DNA of 64,000 nt from contig DIWP01000040.1 in the NCBI GenBank assembly GCA_002423545.1, forward strand, positions 44,668-108,667, read 5' to 3'. The first letter of the stretch is position 1; the number at the start of each line of letters is the position of its first letter. Source of the DNA: Thermoleophilia bacterium UBA6103. GTDB taxonomy: Bacteria > Actinomycetota > Thermoleophilia > UBA2241. The notes below the pieces were generated by a model. It was not told where the DNA came from, did no database searches, and saw nothing but the letters and a program-made list of their open reading frames with translations. Position numbers and translations under genes: made by a program. Below are positions 1 to 7,871 of this stretch, piece by piece.

Positions 1-6
1 GGGACC

Positions 7-1401
7 ATGGCATTGCACAAGCAGGTCTGCGGAGAGCGCGCCGAGGAGGTCGTGTCGATCCCCAGCTCCGGTCTCTGGAGCGAGGCGGCCCAGGGCCTGC
101 CGCGCAACCGCCTCGGCGACGTGCCCCTCTCGGCCGACGAGGCCTACCAGCTCGTGAGCGACCAGCTGATGCTCGACGGCAACGCGCGCCTCAATCTGGC
201 CACCTTCGTGACCACGTGGATGGACCCGCAGGCCCGGCAGCTTATGGCCGACACCTTTGACAAGAACATGATCGACAAGGACGAGTACCCACAGACGGCG
301 GAGCTGGAGCGCCGTTGCGTCAACATCATCGCCCATCTGTGGAACGCCCCCGACGCCGGCGATGCCACCGGCTGTTCGACGACCGGCTCCAGTGAGGCCG
401 CCATGCTCGGCGGCATGGCGCTCAAGTGGCGCTGGCGGGCGCGCCGCCGGGCGGCCGGCAAGCCGGCCGACAAGCCCAACCTGGTCATGGGCATCAACGT
501 CCAGGTCTGCTGGGACAAGTTCTGCCGGTACTGGGAGGTCGAGCCGCGGCTGGTGCCGATGGCGCCGGGCCGCTATCACCTGACGGCCGACCAGATCGCC
601 GAGTACTGCGACGAGAACACGATCGGCGTGGTCGCGATCCTGGGCAGCACGTTCGACGGCAGCTACGAGCCGGTGCAGGAGATCTGCGCCGCGCTCGACG
701 ACGTGCAGGCGCAGACCGGCCTGGACATCCCGGTCCACGTCGACGGCGCCTCAGGCGGCTTCATCGCGCCGTTCCTGGACCCGGACCTCGTCTGGGACTT
801 CCGTCTCGACCGGGTGCAGTCGATCAACGCCTCCGGCCACAAGTTCGGCCTGGTGTACCCCGGCGTCGGCTGGGTGGCCTGGCGCGACGCCGAGGCGCTC
901 CCCGAGGAGCTGGTGTTCAAGGTCAACTACCTCGGCGGCGAGATGCCGACCTTCGCGCTCAACTTCTCGCGTCCGGGGGCCCAGGTCTGCGCGCAGTACT
1001 ACATGTTCGTGCGCCTCGGCTTCGAGGGCTACCGCTGCATCCAGCAGTCGTGTCGCGACATGGCGACGTACCTCTCCGGCCGCATAGCCGCGATGGGGCC
1101 GTTCGAACTCATCACCGACGGCGGCGAGCTGCCGGTCTTCGCCTTCAAGCTCAAGGACGGCGTCGGCGACTACACCGCGTTCGACGTCTCGCTGGGCATC
1201 CGCAAGTGGGGCTGGCTGGTGCCCGCCTATACCTTCCCCAAGGACTGCGAGGACGTCGTGGCGCTGCGGATCGTGGTCCGCAACGGCTTCAGCCGCGACA
1301 TGGCCGACCTGCTGCTGGCCGACCTGGAGCGGGCGACGCAGTACCTGACGAAGCTCACGGCGCCGCTGCCCGAGAGAGACGCCGCCTCGTTCGCGCACTA
1401 A
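7..1401 (+). CDS. gadB: Glutamate decarboxylase (PLP-dependent)
   Basis: The enzyme removes the alpha-carboxyl group of L-glutamate to give GABA and CO2, consuming a cytosolic proton; it usually serves acid resistance or the GABA shunt. The 464-residue length is normal for bacterial GadA/GadB. The family block GNARLNLATFVTTW is near residues 59-72 and the PLP-binding lysine is K279 in the motif NASGHKFG. The ATG at 7 gives the expected family N-terminus, but only six bases precede it, so the ribosome site cannot be judged. No glutamate/GABA antiporter (gadC) or GABA transaminase lies next to it; the neighbour is a convergent MFS exporter. A succinate-semialdehyde-type dehydrogenase is encoded far away at 56616-58214. 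Confidence 0.95.
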   Translation: MALHKQVCGERAEEVVSIPSSGLWSEAAQGLPRNRLGDVPLSADEAYQLVSDQLMLDGNARLNLATFVTTWMDPQARQLMADTFDKNMIDKDEYPQTAELERRCVNIIAHLWNAPDAGDATGCSTTGSSEAAMLGGMALKWRWRARRRAAGKPADKPNLVMGINVQVCWDKFCRYWEVEPRLVPMAPGRYHLTADQIAEYCDENTIGVVAILGSTFDGSYEPVQEICAALDDVQAQTGLDIPVHVDGASGGFIAPFLDPDLVWDFRLDRVQSINASGHKFGLVYPGVGWVAWRDAEALPEELVFKVNYLGGEMPTFALNFSRPGAQVCAQYYMFVRLGFEGYRCIQQSCRDMATYLSGRIAAMGPFELITDGGELPVFAFKLKDGVGDYTAFDVSLGIRKWGWLVPAYTFPKDCEDVVALRIVVRNGFSRDMADLLLADLERATQYLTKLTAPLPERDAASFAH

Positions 1402-1621
1402 GCTTAGGACCTATCCCTCCAGGTCTGCACGCCCGGATGCGCCCGCGGACACGTCGCGGATGCGGCCCCTCCCCGGTTCCCCCGTAGCTCGGCTACGAAG
1501 AAACCGGTCTCGTGACCGCCCCGCTCGGTCCGCGAACGCCCCGGACGCACATCCCTGTCGGGACAGGTACTCAGGTCGCGCGCTCTCACGAGGATCTCTC
1601 CCGGGCCCGGTTCCAGGCACA

Positions 1622-1656
1622 GCGGGCGGCGCGGCCGTCGTCGCGGCGCCGCCCGC
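1622..1656 (-). terminator. GC-rich hairpin after the MFS gene
   Basis: Perfect 10-bp arms GCGGGCGGCG (1622-1631) and CGCCGCCCGC (1647-1656) enclose a 15-nt loop, 21 nt past the stop codon of the minus-strand MFS gene at 1678. There is no T-run, so intrinsic termination is only a guess. A second weaker structure lies at 1473-1507 (CCGGTT / AACCGG with an inner GTAGC / GCTAC stem). The rest of 1402-1677, between two convergent genes, shows no convincing ORF. Confidence 0.35.
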
Positions 1657-1677
1657 CGCGCACTCCCGACAGCCGGC

Positions 1678-3504
1678 TCAGGCCGGCGCCGTGGCCGCCC
1701 CGGCATCGTCTCCCGGCGGTGAGCCCGCAGGTGCGACGGGGGCGCCATCGGACTCGCGCCCGTCTGGTCGGTCACCGTCGCCGGCGGCGTCGTCAGCGGC
1801 CGGCTCGTGGAGCTGCTGCGTTCGTTCGGCGCCCGGTGCCACCTTCTTCTCGGCCGGCAGGAAGAAGCTGACGAAGAACCCCAGCAGGCCGAAGACGCCG
1901 ATGGCGATCATCGCGTGCTGCAGCGCTTCGTCACGAGCCTGGCGGTTGATGACGACGATCGCCGCGACTTCCGCCGGCTTGTCACCGCGCTTGCGCACGA
2001 ACTGGCGTACCTGCGTGTCGCTGAGGGTCTGCGCGTCCTTGTGGACGGCGGTGATGGCGGCGGGCTTGTGGCTCTTGGGGATGAAGGGGCTGGCCTCGAT
2101 CCGGTCGCTCAGCCCGGTGATCAGCGAGGCCATGAGGACGGCTCCCGCCACGGCGACACCCAGCGAGCCGCCGAGGTTGGAGGCGGCGCGTGAGACGCCG
2201 CTGATCTCGCTCTCCTGGTCCTCCGGGACGGCCGACTGAACGAGGTTCAACAGCGGTGCCATCGAGAGTCCGATGCCGACCCCGATGATCAGGCCGCCGG
2301 GGATGAAATGGTAGTAGTGGCTGCCGGAGTGCATGGCGAGCGCCTCGATCAGCACGCCGACCGACATCGTGATGAGACCGATCTGGATCATGCTGCGGGC
2401 GGAGTGGCGCTGCGCCCAGACCGGGGCCTTGCGCGCCGTGAGGATCAGGGCCACGGTGAGCGGCAGCATCGTGAGCCCCGTCTCCATCGCGGAGTAGCCG
2501 AGGGCGAGCTGCAGGAACACCGGGGTGACGAACAGGATGCCGGCCTGCATGAACATCTGCGCGAGGATGGCGATGAGACCGCCGCTCACGGCTCGGTCAC
2601 GGAACATCGCCAGGCGGATCAGCGGCGCCCCGTGTGTCGCCTTGTAGCGCTGCCAGAAGCCGAAGGCGACCAGGATGGCGAGGCCGACGAGGATGAAGAC
2701 GATGGTCGGCGAGACGCCGCCCTCGCGGAAGACCGTCGTTCCGCCGATCTCGAGCGGCTCGCGGGCGCGCACCCAGCCGAACGCGCTCGCCTGCAGGATG
2801 CCGAGCACGAAGATCGCCAGGCCGAGGGCGGAGAGCACGGCGCCGATGATGTCGAGCTTGGGCTTCGGCTGCACGTCGGGCGGCTTCGGCATACGGAACT
2901 GGAGGATGACCACGACGATGACGATGCAGACCTCCATGGCGAACGAGATGCGCCACGTGATGTAGGTCGCCAGGAAGCCGCAGAGCAGCGGTCCCATGGC
3001 GGCGCCGGCGGCGGCCGTGGCGGCCAGGACGGCGTAGGCCGAGATGCGCGGCTTGCCGGCCGGGAAGATGACCGCGATGAGGGCGTAGATGGCGGGGATC
3101 ATGAGCGCCGAGCCGAGGCCTTCCAGCAGCGACCAGCCGGCGATCATCACGCCGAGCGCCGGGCTGAGGGCGGTGATGGCGGCGCCGCACCCATAGACGA
3201 TGATGCCGAGGGTGAACACGCGCTTGCGACCCCAGATGTCGCCGAGCTTGCCGCCGATGATCATGCAGGCCGCCATCACCAGCGAGTAGAGCGTCAGGGC
3301 CGCCTGCACGCCGGTGACGGTGGTGTCCAGCGACTTGACCACCGAGGAGACGGCGACGTTCATGGCCGTGGTGTCGTACGCGTTGATGAACTGCGCCATG
3401 CACAGTGTCACCAGGGCGATCCTGGCACCCTTGGGAAGCGCTGTCGCAGATCCGTCTTCGATGGTCGGTGTCGAGGGATCTACAGAAACGGAGGTGGCGC
3501 CCAC
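1678..3504 (-). CDS. MFS drug/metabolite exporter, DHA2 (14-TM) family
   Basis: A 608-residue polytopic inner-membrane protein of the major facilitator superfamily. Hydrophobic segments throughout fit the 14-helix DHA2 drug:H+ antiporter layout. The motif A loop GGKLGDIWGRKR follows the second helix, and an early acidic residue (YDTTAMNVAV) lies in helix 1. The C-terminus is an acidic, Pro/Ala/Gly-rich tail of about 55 residues outside the family fold. I chose the GTG at 3504 because GGAAGGGA (3518-3511) sits 6 nt upstream; an upstream ATG at 3552 would add 16 unlikely residues. The substrate is unknown. A stand-alone promoter is likely, since a 51-bp palindrome separates it from the upstream gene. 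Confidence 0.88.
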   Translation of the reverse strand: MGATSVSVDPSTPTIEDGSATALPKGARIALVTLCMAQFINAYDTTAMNVAVSSVVKSLDTTVTGVQAALTLYSLVMAACMIIGGKLGDIWGRKRVFTLGIIVYGCGAAITALSPALGVMIAGWSLLEGLGSALMIPAIYALIAVIFPAGKPRISAYAVLAATAAAGAAMGPLLCGFLATYITWRISFAMEVCIVIVVVILQFRMPKPPDVQPKPKLDIIGAVLSALGLAIFVLGILQASAFGWVRAREPLEIGGTTVFREGGVSPTIVFILVGLAILVAFGFWQRYKATHGAPLIRLAMFRDRAVSGGLIAILAQMFMQAGILFVTPVFLQLALGYSAMETGLTMLPLTVALILTARKAPVWAQRHSARSMIQIGLITMSVGVLIEALAMHSGSHYYHFIPGGLIIGVGIGLSMAPLLNLVQSAVPEDQESEISGVSRAASNLGGSLGVAVAGAVLMASLITGLSDRIEASPFIPKSHKPAAITAVHKDAQTLSDTQVRQFVRKRGDKPAEVAAIVVINRQARDEALQHAMIAIGVFGLLGFFVSFFLPAEKKVAPGAERTQQLHEPAADDAAGDGDRPDGRESDGAPVAPAGSPPGDDAGAATAPA

Positions 3505-3861
3505 CGCGACTCCCTTCCATACAGCGAGGTAGTACCCCGCCCTGCCGGCCATGACGTGGAGCGACGAGTCGTCCCGCGCCCCTTGGCGTATCGGCAGCGG
3601 CGGCGGCAGTCTTTATTTGGTCGCTGGAAGAAGATGGTGCCCGTGCGGGGGGTATCGGCAGGCCGAGATGACGTGACCCGGGTGACAGAAGGGCACGACG
3701 GCCGGTCCGGCCGTCGTGCCCTTCTGTCACCGTTCGATCGCCGAGACGCAGGCGCTCGCGATCGGCTGCGCCGACTCCTCGGCGAGACCACCGACGGCTG
3801 TCGCGCGTGGCCGCTCAGACGCGGCCACAGCGCGCCGCCGTCGCTCAGTGGACGGTGGTGA
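3505..3861. other. 357-bp intergenic region upstream of the MFS gene
   Basis: This gap separates the DUF1269 gene (stop at 3862) from the MFS start. It holds the perfect 51-bp palindrome described separately and an AT-richer patch at about 3609-3622 (CTTTATTTGG), unusual for this region, that could be part of the MFS promoter on the minus strand. I see no convincing gene in it. Confidence 0.5.
3681..3731. repeat. Perfect 51-bp palindrome (25-bp arms, 1-nt centre)
   Basis: The left arm 3681-3705 begins GGTGACAGAAGGGCACGACG and the right arm 3707-3731 is its exact reverse complement; the centre is a single T at 3706. It lies about 130 nt past the stop of the minus-strand DUF1269 gene and 177 nt before the MFS start. 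As RNA it would form an extremely stable hairpin, so a terminator or transcription-insulating function is plausible, but no T-tract follows on either strand. It could also be a protein-binding or cruciform-forming site. No second copy was noticed in this window. Confidence 0.9.
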
Positions 3862-4365
3862 TCAGGCGTCTCCGGCGTGCTTCTCGGAGCCGAAGGCCTC
3901 CTTGAGGGCCTGCTCCTGCTCGTTGCTGAGGCTGGTGCGCACCACGCGCGCCTTGCTGCCCTCGACCTCGGCCAGGAACTTGTCCTCGGTCATCTTGCTG
4001 ATGAGCAGGAACCAGCCGGCCTGACCGGGCTGGATGGCGTCGCCCATCTGCGCCAGGACCTGCTTGTCGATGCCGGTCTTGCCGAGCTTGCCGAAGAGGG
4101 CGCCCATGCCGGCGCCGATGGCCAGGCCCAGGAACGGCACGAAGAACAGGAGACCGAACAGCATGCCCCAGAAGGCGCCGCCCAGCGCACCGTAGCCGAC
4201 CAGGCCCTTGCCGTGCTTGACATGCGGCTTGCCGTCGGCGTCGCGGACCACCTCGGCCGCGTCCTCGAGCTGGATGATGAGCTGCTGCTTCATCTGTGCC
4301 AGCTTGAGGCCGAAGTCGTCGGCCGCGGCCTCGTTGTCGAAGCCGAGCACGATCAGTTCGCTCAT
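3862..4365 (-). CDS. DUF1269 family membrane-associated protein
   Basis: A 167-residue protein matching the DUF1269 pattern. The N-terminal segment begins MSELIVLGFDNEAAA and has an alpha/beta character. A glycine-rich hydrophobic hairpin follows at about residues 56-95 (GALGGAFWGMLFGLLFFVPF, then a GAGMGALFGK loop), and the C-terminal domain is soluble. The family has no established biochemical role. AAGGAGGG stands a few bases before the ATG at 4365 and supports the start. The gene is followed by the 51-bp palindrome, so it is probably transcribed alone. Confidence 0.8.
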   Translation of the reverse strand: MSELIVLGFDNEAAADDFGLKLAQMKQQLIIQLEDAAEVVRDADGKPHVKHGKGLVGYGALGGAFWGMLFGLLFFVPFLGLAIGAGMGALFGKLGKTGIDKQVLAQMGDAIQPGQAGWFLLISKMTEDKFLAEVEGSKARVVRTSLSNEQEQALKEAFGSEKHAGDA

Positions 4366-4519
4366 AGACCCTCCTTGATAGGTGGAGACCGATGCGTCGC
4401 GACCGGTGTGCCGTCACGCGCCGGTAGCGACACGATGATGCTACTACTTGTGATGCCTGAGCACTACGTGCCGCGAGCACGGTCGGCCGCGGCTGCCGCG
4501 ATCGCGGGCTGTGCCCGTG

Positions 4520-5368
4520 TCAGTCGGCAGTGCCGCCGCGCGGGCGGTACAGCAGCTCGGCGACCCGGTCCGCGGACAACCCGCAGTCGTACGCTGCGCA
4601 GGCGGCGACGATCCTGGCGGTCGTGGTAAGCGCTCGAGCGCCGGCGAAGCGGCGGGCGCTGCTGGTCACGGCCGGCCCGCCGAGCACGACCGTCTGCCCG
4701 ATGCGCCGCAGGCGCCGTCCGAAGTCGACGTCCTCCATCACCGGCAGGTCGCGAAAGCCTTCGAGCGCCGTGAAGGCCGCCCGGCGGACGAAGATGGCGC
4801 GGTCGCAGGTGAGCGTGTGCGTCAGGCGGCAGAAGGTGTTCGCGGAGGCGGCCAGCAGCGATGTGCTCAGACGCTCTCCTGCTCCTGCCGTCGCAGCTGC
4901 CGAGGCCGGTGCGGTCGCGGCGGTCGCGCGGGTCGTCGCTGCCCCGGCCTCGCCGGCGGCGGCCGGCCGCAGGTCGGCGATGCCGTCGGAGAGGCGCAGC
5001 GAGAAGCATCCGGCGAGCACCCGCGGACGGTCATCCAGGAGGCGTCTGATGCGTGCCAGCGCCCCGCCGGGGAGGCGGCTGTCGGCGCAGAGGAAGAGCA
5101 GGACGTCGGAGCTGCATGACGCCGCGCCGGCGTTCATCTGCAGAGCACGCCGGGCGACCGGCAGGGTGACCACGTCGACGCCCATCGCGCGCGTCACAGC
5201 GACGGTCTCATCGTCGCTGGCGCCGTCGGCGACGATGATGCCGTCGGGATGCTGATCCAGCACCGCCGCCAGGCATGCCGGCAGACGCGCTGCCTCGTTG
5301 TGGGCTGGCATGACTACGGCGACGGTGGCCGGCCGCGGCCGGCCAACGTGTCCCGCGGGCTCCTTCAT
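4520..5368 (-). CDS. Family 2 glycosyltransferase, TIGR04283-like
   Basis: A 282-residue GT-A fold enzyme. The N-terminal strand motif VVMPAHNEAARLP starts at about residue 18; ADGASDD and FLCADSRLP supply the nucleotide-sugar and DxD-like metal sites. The CADSRLP and MEDVDFGRRLRR motifs resemble the TIGR04283 subgroup (the arsenosugar-type glycosyltransferases), whose usual substrate is uncertain. An insert of about 40 residues rich in Ala, Thr and Gly (roughly 143-182) interrupts the domain. The ATG overlaps the stop of the upstream gene (ATGA at 5365-5368), so the two are translationally coupled. The specificity cannot be read from the sequence. Confidence 0.8.
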   Translation of the reverse strand: MKEPAGHVGRPRPATVAVVMPAHNEAARLPACLAAVLDQHPDGIIVADGASDDETVAVTRAMGVDVVTLPVARRALQMNAGAASCSSDVLLFLCADSRLPGGALARIRRLLDDRPRVLAGCFSLRLSDGIADLRPAAAGEAGAATTRATAATAPASAAATAGAGERLSTSLLAASANTFCRLTHTLTCDRAIFVRRAAFTALEGFRDLPVMEDVDFGRRLRRIGQTVVLGGPAVTSSARRFAGARALTTTARIVAACAAYDCGLSADRVAELLYRPRGGTAD

Positions 5369-5799
5369 GCGCCGCGCATCGGGTCGGCCGGGCGGATCGA
5401 TCCGGCGTCGGACAGGTCGTGCCGCACCGCTCGGGGCTCCGTGACGGCGTCCCGACCGACAGGTCCGGCTCGCCGTAGCCGGTCCGAGTTCTCCACGTAG
5501 TCCCTGAACCGCAGCAGGTCGAGGCGCAGCCGGTCGTCGATGGCGGTGCGCAGCCCGTCGCTGCGTCCGTCGCCGTCGGTCGGGCCGCCGTCAACGGGTA
5601 CCTCGAAGGACACGAGCGTGCGGTCGTCTCCGGCCGGCTCGAAACGGACCATTCCGGCCGCGACGGCGTCGACACACATGAGCCGATCGCAGGCCAGGCG
5701 TCGATCACCGACGAGGACCCATTCCATGAACGACTGCCAGGAAGCGCTGACGACGGGGGCGGGAGCGGCCACCTCCAGGGTCTGCACTGTGGTCTTCAT
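5365..5799 (-). CDS. SRPBCC-like (cyclase/dehydrase) small protein
   Basis: A 144-residue protein starting at the ATG at 5799, preceded by AGGAGACGGA. The beginning KTTVQTLEVAAPAPVV, the following WQSFMEWV, and a beta-rich segment ending in TLVSFEVPVD resemble coenzyme Q-binding/polyketide-cyclase SRPBCC proteins. The usual charged loop is altered and the C-terminus (about residues 100-144) is unstructured and rich in Arg and Asp. It overlaps the glycosyltransferase gene by 4 bp, which suggests co-translation. The ligand is unknown, and the family call rests on pattern only. Confidence 0.55.
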   Translation of the reverse strand: MKTTVQTLEVAAPAPVVSASWQSFMEWVLVGDRRLACDRLMCVDAVAAGMVRFEPAGDDRTLVSFEVPVDGGPTDGDGRSDGLRTAIDDRLRLDLLRFRDYVENSDRLRRAGPVGRDAVTEPRAVRHDLSDAGSIRPADPMRGA

Positions 5800-5873
5800 C
5801 TCCGTCTCCTGTGAGGACGGTGAGCGAACGGTGTCGAGTGGTGCAATGACTGTACCCACGCAGCGGGCATCGC

Positions 5874-6728
5874 TCACGGCCCGTCAGAGTCTTTGACGCT
5901 CTCAGTCCGGTCGTCGGGCGTCGGCGTGTCGGGCGTCGGCGTGTCGGGCGCTGCCGGCGTTCTCCTCTCGATGTCAAGCAGCGAGCGCGTGAGCACGGCC
6001 GCCGTGACGCCGACCACCGAGCCGACGAAGATGCCGAGCACGATGTCGGCGACGACGACCAAGAGCACATCCTCATGGCCGCCGCTCCGCAGCAGCTCGT
6101 CGAGCGTCTCCTCGATCATGGTCGGCACGGTGATCAGGACGGCGACGCGCCAGAAACAGCCGCGCACCATCTCAGACGATCGTCGGAGCGCGGTGAGCGG
6201 CCCTCGTCGTTCGATCACGACCAGCGGGCCGGCCAGCGCGAAGAGGGTGACGACGATCAGGCCGGGGATCACCAGCAGGAGCGCGGCCAGCGAGGCGGCG
6301 GTCGCGGCCAGCAGGTCGACGACGATCAGGTCGCGCCACGGCAGCGTGCGTGCCACCTGGGCCGGTGACGGTGGTCGCCGGCCCTCCATGTCGGCGGCCA
6401 CGAGCTGCTCGATCATGCCGGCGAAGAACGTGAGTCCCACGAGCGCCGCGCCGACACCCAGGAAGCTTACGCCGAGCACGAGGAAGTACAGCCACGCGGG
6501 GACGTCGTCGCCGAGACGGGCGGCCAGAACGGTCAGGAAGTGGTCGAACACGTCGACCGAGCCGAACACGAGCGTCGACAGAACGGCCAGACGCAGGAAG
6601 TGACGCCGATAGGCGCCGGCAGCCTGTCGCAGCACTGTCGCCGTGAGCCCCGGCGGCGCCGGGGCCCGCGCCGTGCGTGATCGATGCCGGCGCGCGGCGG
6701 TCATGAGAGCATCCCATCCCGACGACAT
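5874..6728 (-). CDS. Polytopic membrane protein of unknown function
   Basis: A 284-residue protein with about five or six hydrophobic segments between residues 45 and 255. The block LTALRRSSEMVRGCFWRV lies between the later helices and is typical of YciC/YIP-like bacterial membrane proteins, where it reads RSWELVRGNFWR. The C-terminus is a tandem Thr-Pro-Asp repeat encoded by an 18-bp unit (about 5917-5955). No catalytic motif is visible. It is probably cotranscribed with the two genes downstream on the minus strand, and a divergent gene starts 111 bp away. The ATG at 6728 lacks a strong ribosome site; 6704 is an alternative start. Confidence 0.65.
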   Translation of the reverse strand: MSSGWDALMTAARRHRSRTARAPAPPGLTATVLRQAAGAYRRHFLRLAVLSTLVFGSVDVFDHFLTVLAARLGDDVPAWLYFLVLGVSFLGVGAALVGLTFFAGMIEQLVAADMEGRRPPSPAQVARTLPWRDLIVVDLLAATAASLAALLLVIPGLIVVTLFALAGPLVVIERRGPLTALRRSSEMVRGCFWRVAVLITVPTMIEETLDELLRSGGHEDVLLVVVADIVLGIFVGSVVGVTAAVLTRSLLDIERRTPAAPDTPTPDTPTPDDRTESVKDSDGP

Positions 6729-6824
6729 GACGCACCGCCATCACGACCGAAAGCGCCGCCCGTCACGGCGGCGCCCACCGTGGCCGCGACCGATCGTCTC
6801 TTTGCCGCCGGATCGTGCGGGCGA

Positions 6825-6830
6825 TACAGT
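6825..6830 (+). promoter_or_regulatory. Candidate -10 box (TACAGT)
   Basis: TACAGT ends 9 nt before the ATG at 6840, and no Shine-Dalgarno sequence is visible, so the transcript could be leaderless or nearly so. The spacing is slightly long compared with the other leaderless candidates in this window. Confidence 0.3.
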
Positions 6831-6839
6831 GGCACGGCG

Positions 6840-7790
6840 ATGCTTGCTGACGGGACTCTGGACATGGACATGCAGGATGTGACCGGCGCGAGCCAGGACT
6901 TCCTGCATGCCGGCAAGTGGCCGCTGCTGTTCCTGCTCTTCGGCCTGCTGTTGGCGTTCATCTTCGTCCGTGTCAACACACGCCTCATCCGCAGCGGCGT
7001 GTCGTGGTGGCCGGGCAACATCGAATCCGGCGACCTGCACGTGCACCATGTGGTCATCGGCTTCATCCTCATGACGGTTGTCGGCATCCTCGAGTTCGCT
7101 CTACAGCCCGGCGGCTGGACGCAGCGCATCCTGGCGCTGCTCTTCGGCATGGGCCTCGGGGTCTCGCTTGACGAGTTCGCGCTCATCCTGCATCTGGAAG
7201 ACGTGTACTGGGAAGAGCAGGGGCGGAAGTCGATCGACGCGGTCGTGGTGGTCACCACCTTCATCTGCATGCTGCTCGTGGGCCTCGTGCCGCTCGGCTT
7301 CGAGGAACAGGGCGAGACGTCGCGCTGGACGCTGGCCGCGACCATCGCGGTGCAGGCCGTGTTCGTGATCATCACGCTGCTGAAGGGCAAGATCTGGTGG
7401 GGGCTGCTGGGCATCTTCATCCCCGTGCTGGCCTGGGTGGCAGCCTTCCGTCTGGCTCGCCCGGGCTCACCGTGGGCTCGCTGGCGCTACAAGGACAAGC
7501 CGTCCAGGCTGGCCAGGGCCAAACGGCGGGCCGAGCGCTACGACAGGACGCTCGGCCGTGCCCAGGACAGGCTCTGGGACCTCATCGGCGGCAAGCCGGG
7601 GCGCCCGCAGCCGAAGGCCAAAGGACTGGTGCTGAACGGCGTGCTCGAGGAAGGAGCCCGGGACGAGACCGGAACCACGCTGCCGGTGCCGCCGGGCGAC
7701 GTGGCCGATCCGCTGGGTGCATCCGACGCGGTGCCTGAGCGCCGCGGCGACACCGCGGAGGCGCGCGGTCGCACGGCTGGCCGCGGCTGA
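6840..7790 (+). CDS. Conserved integral membrane protein with HVHH motif
   Basis: A 316-residue protein. After a short hydrophilic start there is a first helix (about residues 24-41), then the motif SGDLHVHHVVIG, further helices, a conserved acidic stretch (LDEFALILHLEDVYW) and GRKSIDAVV. The clustered His and Asp/Glu residues next to membrane segments look like a metal site, but no characterised family is recognised; similar proteins are annotated only as integral membrane proteins in actinobacteria. The last 90 residues are basic, then disordered. An in-frame opening extends upstream to 6684, but it overlaps the divergent gene; the ATG at 6840 was chosen for its -10-like TACAGT. Confidence 0.65.
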   Translation: MLADGTLDMDMQDVTGASQDFLHAGKWPLLFLLFGLLLAFIFVRVNTRLIRSGVSWWPGNIESGDLHVHHVVIGFILMTVVGILEFALQPGGWTQRILALLFGMGLGVSLDEFALILHLEDVYWEEQGRKSIDAVVVVTTFICMLLVGLVPLGFEEQGETSRWTLAATIAVQAVFVIITLLKGKIWWGLLGIFIPVLAWVAAFRLARPGSPWARWRYKDKPSRLARAKRRAERYDRTLGRAQDRLWDLIGGKPGRPQPKAKGLVLNGVLEEGARDETGTTLPVPPGDVADPLGASDAVPERRGDTAEARGRTAGRG

Positions 7791-7871
7791 CCGCGCGGAC
7801 GTCCGCCTGCCATGCCGTCCCGGTCCGAGGCGGCGCGCCGCCGGCCGATCGCCGTCGGACCTCTCTTCTTC

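Noticed and set aside
7..1401. A complete glutamate-dependent acid-resistance or GABA-shunt locus
   Set aside because: No GadC antiporter or GABA transaminase is nearby; the semialdehyde dehydrogenase is 55 kb away in another operon.
1402..1677. Small coding regions between gadB and the MFS gene
   Set aside because: Candidate frames lack ribosome sites and recognisable composition; the region is better explained as convergent gene ends with hairpins.
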